From Chloracidobacterium sp. (lineage in GTDB: Bacteria; Acidobacteriota; Blastocatellia; Pyrinomonadales; Pyrinomonadaceae): 64,000 nt of DNA. Below the pieces are notes generated by a model. The model was not told where the DNA came from and ran no database searches. It worked only from the letters and a program-made list of their open reading frames with translations. The number at the start of each line of letters is the position of its first letter. The stretch's first letter is position 1. The position numbers were made by a program, and so were the translations under genes. Below, piece by piece: positions 60,209 through 64,000 of this stretch. The DNA is taken from NCBI GenBank assembly GCA_016706275.1, contig JADJJY010000001.1, positions 1,240,001 through 1,304,000 of the forward strand, in the 5' to 3' direction.

Positions 60209-61213
60209 ATGTTACAAGTAGTAAAAATCATAAATGTCGTACTTAACCGTGCTCCGCTTGTTTGTGCTCTTTTTCTTGTCACAGTCGTAGCTTTGCTAAC
60301 AGTTTCAGCCTACGCCCAAGGTGGGAAGAAGACCGCGTCGTTTGCCGGTACATGGGAAACAGTCGCCGGGAGCGCGACCAAATATACTGTGCGGCTGACG
60401 CAGACCGGCAACAAGGTCACCGGTAGCTATTCGCCACGAAACGGGAAGATATTTGGCGGCGTAGTAACCGGTAACAAGCTGACCTTTAAATGGACACAGG
60501 ACGGAGGTTATGAGGGAACGGCCGAATTTATTATGAACGACGAAGGGGATGGTTTGGCCGGCAGCTCAACTGCGACAAAGCCTGTTTCCGTGACCAACAG
60601 CTGGAAAACGTACACACCCGGTCCGCCGTCGTCCTTTGCGGGCACGTGGGACACCAAGCTTGGCTTTCGCGAGACTCGACTTGCGATCAACCAGAATGGA
60701 AATAAGGTTACCGGCATCTATCCGGATCAGAACGGTTCGATCGAGGGAACCGTCCTCGAAAAGGTGTTGCGATTCACTTGGAGATCGGATGCGGGGAGCG
60801 GCAGCGGACAGTTAAGGATCAGCACCAGCGGAGAATCGTTTATTGGATGGTTCAACAAGGGAAGCGACCCCGACGTCGAAGGAACACGATGGGAAGGCAC
60901 TCGAAGTTCCGAGATCATGGGCTTTGGCGGAAAGAAGGTGGGATCGTATGGCGGAACATGGATCGTTAATGAATCCGGTCCTAAAGGAGCCATGGAGCTA
61001 AAGCAGTCCGGCGCCGCCGTGACCGGCGTTTACAAAACCGCCAAGGGAATCTACGATTTGCAAGACGCGAGTGTCAACGGGACGATACTCCGCTTTGTAC
61101 TGATCCCCCGAAGCTCCGCAAATACCGTAAGGGCCGGCGAATTAATAGTAGATGGGAAATCGTTCAAGGGCACTATCGACGGTATCGCTGTGACCGGTAC
61201 TAAAAATCCATGA
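60209..61213 (+). CDS. Secreted protein with three AGTW beta domains
   Basis: 334 residues. A signal peptide or anchor (about 15-37, ending 'AYAQ') is followed by three copies of one domain of about 90 residues: about 44-135, 142-235 and 246-334. Each opens 'FAGTW' or 'YGGTW', then 'LxQxGxxVTGxY', then 'G..V....LxFxW' and a closing strand. The pattern fits small lipocalin-like or bacterial DUF beta barrels, but I cannot name the family. Internal triplication suggests growth by duplication. GGAGG lies 5-9 bp before ATG. Confidence 0.78.
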   Translation: MLQVVKIINVVLNRAPLVCALFLVTVVALLTVSAYAQGGKKTASFAGTWETVAGSATKYTVRLTQTGNKVTGSYSPRNGKIFGGVVTGNKLTFKWTQDGGYEGTAEFIMNDEGDGLAGSSTATKPVSVTNSWKTYTPGPPSSFAGTWDTKLGFRETRLAINQNGNKVTGIYPDQNGSIEGTVLEKVLRFTWRSDAGSGSGQLRISTSGESFIGWFNKGSDPDVEGTRWEGTRSSEIMGFGGKKVGSYGGTWIVNESGPKGAMELKQSGAAVTGVYKTAKGIYDLQDASVNGTILRFVLIPRSSANTVRAGELIVDGKSFKGTIDGIAVTGTKNP

Positions 61214-61250
61214 TCGGACGATCCGGATCATATACAAGTGGAGGACGCTT

Positions 61251-62057
61251 ATGACAAATAGGTCTATAACGGAAAATAACGTGACGATACATCGAACCGC
61301 TGTCCTTTGTGTCAGCCTGCTAGCGGTCATAGTGGTGTTGCTGCCGATATCCGCCGGAGCTCAATGCAAAAACTGGTATGTGGGTGGGGTGTGGGAGATC
61401 AAGCAGTCGGGACTAAAGTACGGCATCATTGTCGATCTTAAACAAAACGACCGGGTACTTATCGGGACCGCAAATATTTCTACAAATTTGAATTACGGCC
61501 CGGTCAAAGCCAAAGGGACGATCGATGGCGATAACCTAAGCCTACAGATATTTTGGCAGGACGGTACTGTCGGGGTATACAATGCCAAATTCTTGTCATC
61601 CGGGCGGTTAGATGGGAATGGTTATGAGAAGAAGACGCCCAACATCACGCATATCTGGCAAAGCAAAAAGCAATTTAAATGCCCGCCGCCTCCCAGTTTT
61701 AACGTACCGCTCAACACTTACAAAGGAAAGCCCAAGCCCAAGCCGGTTAGTTCACCCACGAAACCGAAGACCGAGGAGCCGCCACCACCGCCGATGAAGG
61801 TTCCCGGCATCATCGCGACTCAGGCTATCTTTTCACATCCGTCAGCCTATACCGGATTCGTGGTTCTGACATGGGATGCAGGGCCGGATCATCCGTACGC
61901 GGAGGTTTGGTACAAGGTCAACAACGGCGAAGAGACATTTCTCGTAGAGAAAGGGAAAGGCTCGCGGCAGGTTCCGGTTGAACGGTACAAGTACTACACG
62001 TACATATTGACTGACGCGGGTAAGACATTGGCAACGATAAATGTGGTTGGCAATTAG
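61251..62057 (+). CDS. Secreted AGTW-like protein, tandem paralogue 1
   Basis: 268 residues. A signal region (about 15-38, ending 'GAQC') precedes a beta domain ('GGVWEIKQSGLKYGIIVDLKQNDRVLIG'), a Lys/Pro-rich linker (about 160-185) and a C-terminal beta domain of about 85 residues ('GIIATQAIFSHPSAYTGF ... EVWYKVNNGEE ... TINVVGN'). Both domains recur in order in the next gene, so the two arose by tandem duplication. TGGAGGA precedes the ATG. Confidence 0.77.
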   Translation: MTNRSITENNVTIHRTAVLCVSLLAVIVVLLPISAGAQCKNWYVGGVWEIKQSGLKYGIIVDLKQNDRVLIGTANISTNLNYGPVKAKGTIDGDNLSLQIFWQDGTVGVYNAKFLSSGRLDGNGYEKKTPNITHIWQSKKQFKCPPPPSFNVPLNTYKGKPKPKPVSSPTKPKTEEPPPPPMKVPGIIATQAIFSHPSAYTGFVVLTWDAGPDHPYAEVWYKVNNGEETFLVEKGKGSRQVPVERYKYYTYILTDAGKTLATINVVGN

Positions 62058-62077
62058 GAATTTTGGAGGAAGACATC

Positions 62078-62827
62078 ATGTTTAGTTCGATCAAAATAGC
62101 AGCATTTTTCTTTTTTGTTGGTATTATTTTGCTGCCGGTCCCGGCTGAGGCGCAGTGCTCAAAGACTTGGGATGCGAGCGGAGTGTGGGAGATCCGCCAA
62201 GGGAAGGGTGGCAAGAGGGTAATTCGGCTCGACTTAAAACAATCAGGCAGCGGGCTTTCCGGAAAAGCGTCGCGTGACGGTATGACCGGTGATGTCGTCG
62301 GTGACACAGGTGGCGACGACTTTTCCATAGCCATCACTTGGGAAGGTTTTGACGAGATGAATGTCTACAGGGCCCAAGTTTCCGCGACAGGCAAACTGAG
62401 CGGGGAAACGTATATCGGGCCAGAAAAGAGGAGCCGCGACACATGGTACAGCGACCAGCCGCTAACATGCGGTTGGAGCCCGGGGAAATCTAGAGGCAAT
62501 CTGACCGGCAGACCCTCCGCAAATGACACAGCCAAACCGGGTCAAGGAGTTGGGTCTCGCCTAGCGGCGCCGGTCCTTGTCGCGACTCAGGCGTACTTTC
62601 CATCACCATACAACGTCGTTGGGCAGGCTATTCTGCAATGGGATGCCGGCTCCGCTTACCCGAACGCAGAGGTGTGGGTCAAGTACGGCGGTAGCCGCGA
62701 GCGTGTTCTTTTCGTCAAGCAATCGAAAGGTGGTCAACAGATCGAGGTTGTACGTGGGCAAGTGTACACCTACGCCTTGATGGATGGCCGAACAGTTTTG
62801 GCGACGGCCGTGGTCGTTGGTCAGTAA
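62078..62827 (+). CDS. Secreted AGTW-like protein, tandem paralogue 2
   Basis: 249 residues from ATG 62078, chosen because TTTTGGAGGA lies just ahead; the in-frame TTG at 62063 falls inside that ribosome site. A signal (about 1-24) is followed by 'SGVWEIRQGKGGKRVIRLDLKQSGSGLSG', a linker and a C-terminal domain ('APVLVATQAYFPSP', 'ILQWDAGSAYPNAEVWVKYGG', 'TYALMDGRTVLATAVVVGQ') matching the previous gene. Function unknown. Confidence 0.77.
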   Translation: MFSSIKIAAFFFFVGIILLPVPAEAQCSKTWDASGVWEIRQGKGGKRVIRLDLKQSGSGLSGKASRDGMTGDVVGDTGGDDFSIAITWEGFDEMNVYRAQVSATGKLSGETYIGPEKRSRDTWYSDQPLTCGWSPGKSRGNLTGRPSANDTAKPGQGVGSRLAAPVLVATQAYFPSPYNVVGQAILQWDAGSAYPNAEVWVKYGGSRERVLFVKQSKGGQQIEVVRGQVYTYALMDGRTVLATAVVVGQ

Positions 62828-62870
62828 CGTGGCTTAAACAGTGATGGTCAAAATGATCTTTGGAGAAACT

Positions 62871-63329
62871 ATGCAACGCGACACTCGATCGTTATTTATC
62901 GGATCGTTGGCAATTCTATTGCTGGCATTTACCTTTTCGGACAACGTCTCAGCCCAACGGGATGACGGCCCACCGGCACACAATTTTGCCGGAACATGGT
63001 CGCTGCGTCAGAGCAACGGCTATGTCGTGACGATGGTCCTGACACAAAACGGGCGCGACATTTCAGGTACATCGTCGTACAACTCCGGAAAGAAAGGGAT
63101 CGTTAGATGCACCGTCAGCGGGAAAGCATGGCAGACGAAGGGGACGGGCGGCTGGCAGTCTAACTTTGATCAATTCCAGGTCGAGGTCGTCTGTAACGGT
63201 GCGGTCGCTGTCTATAATGCAGCGGCGTCGTGGGCAGAGGGCATCCTAAACGGCAAGACTTATCCGAAGGACAAACCATCAGCCAGTGCTACGTGGTCCG
63301 CCGGGCCATTTGCCCGCCGACGAAGTTAG
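62871..63329 (+). CDS. Secreted single-domain AGTW protein
   Basis: 152 residues from ATG 62871 with GGAG seven bases ahead; GTG/ATG codons at 62841-62853 are in frame but would spoil the signal peptide. A signal (about 1-29) precedes one domain: 'NFAGTWSLRQSNGYVVTMVLTQNGRDISGTSSY' with two Cys ('VRCTVSG' and 'VEVVCNGAV'). Simplest member of the set at 60-63 kb. Confidence 0.75.
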   Translation: MQRDTRSLFIGSLAILLLAFTFSDNVSAQRDDGPPAHNFAGTWSLRQSNGYVVTMVLTQNGRDISGTSSYNSGKKGIVRCTVSGKAWQTKGTGGWQSNFDQFQVEVVCNGAVAVYNAAASWAEGILNGKTYPKDKPSASATWSAGPFARRRS

Positions 63330-63365
63330 GTAAATATTTTTGACAGACCATAAGGAAAAAAAAGT

Positions 63366-63962
63366 ATGAACGGCGAATTAAAGAAAACGACAACTAGCGT
63401 TTTAATAGCGATCGCCCTGATCATCGGGGCGGCTGGTGCGATCAGTGCATTTGCTCAGACGACGATGTCTGGAACCGCAAGGCTGCCGCCCCCGTACTAC
63501 CCTAATGCCGGCGGGCCTCTGCAAGAACTGACCGGCGTTATTCGGATTCCCAAGGAATTCGGAGTGGTGCCTGCCGGCCCCGGCGTAAATCAGCCTACCG
63601 CTCTACCGTGCGCACCGTTTTTTGTAGCGATAATGGATCCAGGTAAAACTAACAAGTTAGTTACGTACACTGATCAGTTACTAGAACCCGGTCGCGGCGA
63701 TGACACTTATTACACCTGCAAATTTTCCATAATGGTGCCAAGAGATAAGAATTTCTACGCTGTCGCCGGGATGGGCGGCCCGTCGCAATTGCAGCACGAC
63801 AAACGTTGGTCTATGTATGCGAGCGACCCTTGGATCGGCGGATCTAACATTAAACCGCGACGCGGCTATGAGCGGAGCTTTGCGGGGAAATTTTTTACGC
63901 TCGGAAACAAGCCAATGTATCTAAGATTTGATCTGACCTATGTCCAGGCCAATCCCGACTGA
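63366..63962 (+). CDS. Secreted protein, unknown function
   Basis: 198 residues. A signal region (about 10-31, ending 'AFAQ') is followed by a Pro-rich, beta-type mature part without the AGTW motif. Two Cys ('LPCAPFF' and 'YTCKFS') may pair. Trp- and Tyr-rich C-terminal half. No family recognised. Last complete gene in the window. Confidence 0.7.
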   Translation: MNGELKKTTTSVLIAIALIIGAAGAISAFAQTTMSGTARLPPPYYPNAGGPLQELTGVIRIPKEFGVVPAGPGVNQPTALPCAPFFVAIMDPGKTNKLVTYTDQLLEPGRGDDTYYTCKFSIMVPRDKNFYAVAGMGGPSQLQHDKRWSMYASDPWIGGSNIKPRRGYERSFAGKFFTLGNKPMYLRFDLTYVQANPD

Positions 63963-63993
63963 TTGATGGCTTACGATTTCAAGGAATTTAGCC

Positions 63994-64000
63994 ATGAATG
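63994..64000 (+). CDS. Probable start of the next gene, cut by the window edge
   Basis: AAGGA at 63981-63985 lies eight bases ahead of an ATG at 63994, in the spacing used by the upstream genes. Only two codons are visible. Confidence 0.3.

Overview
The window is about 64 kb of bacterial chromosome of moderate GC with dense, mostly short operons. The likely source is an acidobacterium of the Blastocatellia/Pyrinomonadaceae type. This is an inference from gene style, not from a marker gene: membrane-anchored winged-helix regulators of the wHTH-TM-sensor kind, many TPR proteins, many small secreted beta-rich proteins opening with an 'AGTW' motif, an exosortase-type exopolysaccharide locus, and an MglA/MglB pair. 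There is no rRNA, CRISPR array, phage or insertion sequence. Three tRNA genes are present (Val-TAC, Asp-GTC, Arg-CCT).

Layout. 0-9.2 kb: an exopolysaccharide operon of the exosortase-associated kind (TPR protein, a 61-residue protein with a PEP-CTERM-like tail, chain-length determinant, AAA ATPase, tyrosine autokinase, polyprenyl glycosylphosphotransferase, export protein, YCF48-like propeller). 9.2-15.6 kb: a TPR protein, tRNA-Val and tRNA-Asp, a fasciclin lipoprotein, and a CsgG-like protein divergent from three secreted proteins. 15.6-21.5 kb: mglB-mglA, then yvcK-glmU-glmS (UDP-GlcNAc synthesis with its probable regulator). 21.5-28.5 kb: a membrane-anchored regulator with a beta-trefoil-like outer domain, divergent from a run of zinc-ribbon membrane proteins, lipoproteins and secreted proteins. 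28.6-41.6 kb: housekeeping genes (quinone oxidoreductase, bifunctional methionine synthase/MTHFR, mutM, sugar nucleotidyltransferase, TPR protein, thiE-thiD, acylphosphatase, apt). 41.6-50.6 kb: tRNA-Arg, nnr, tsaE, ppk1, CYTH enzyme, bacilliredoxin, PilZ protein, radA. 50.7-57 kb: PIN/TRAM protein, ispD, ispF, pyrimidine phosphorylase, and a nucleoside-type ABC binding protein and ATPase without permeases. 57-64 kb: a second membrane-anchored regulator, broken by a single-base frameshift, divergent from six secreted proteins.

Three things stand out. First, spacers hold many arrays of very short tandem units (7, 8, 9 or 10 bp), often arranged as inverted pairs. Related arrays, and one exact 22-bp repeat, also lie inside yvcK, ispD, deoA, thiD and nnr. 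Second, the same arrangement (wHTH-TM-outer-sensor regulator divergent from a battery of small secreted beta proteins) occurs twice, each time with repeated DNA that could be an operator between the two arms. Third, the tRNA-Arg gene carries a paired change at positions 19 and 56 that swaps the normal G19-C56 tertiary pair for U19-A56.
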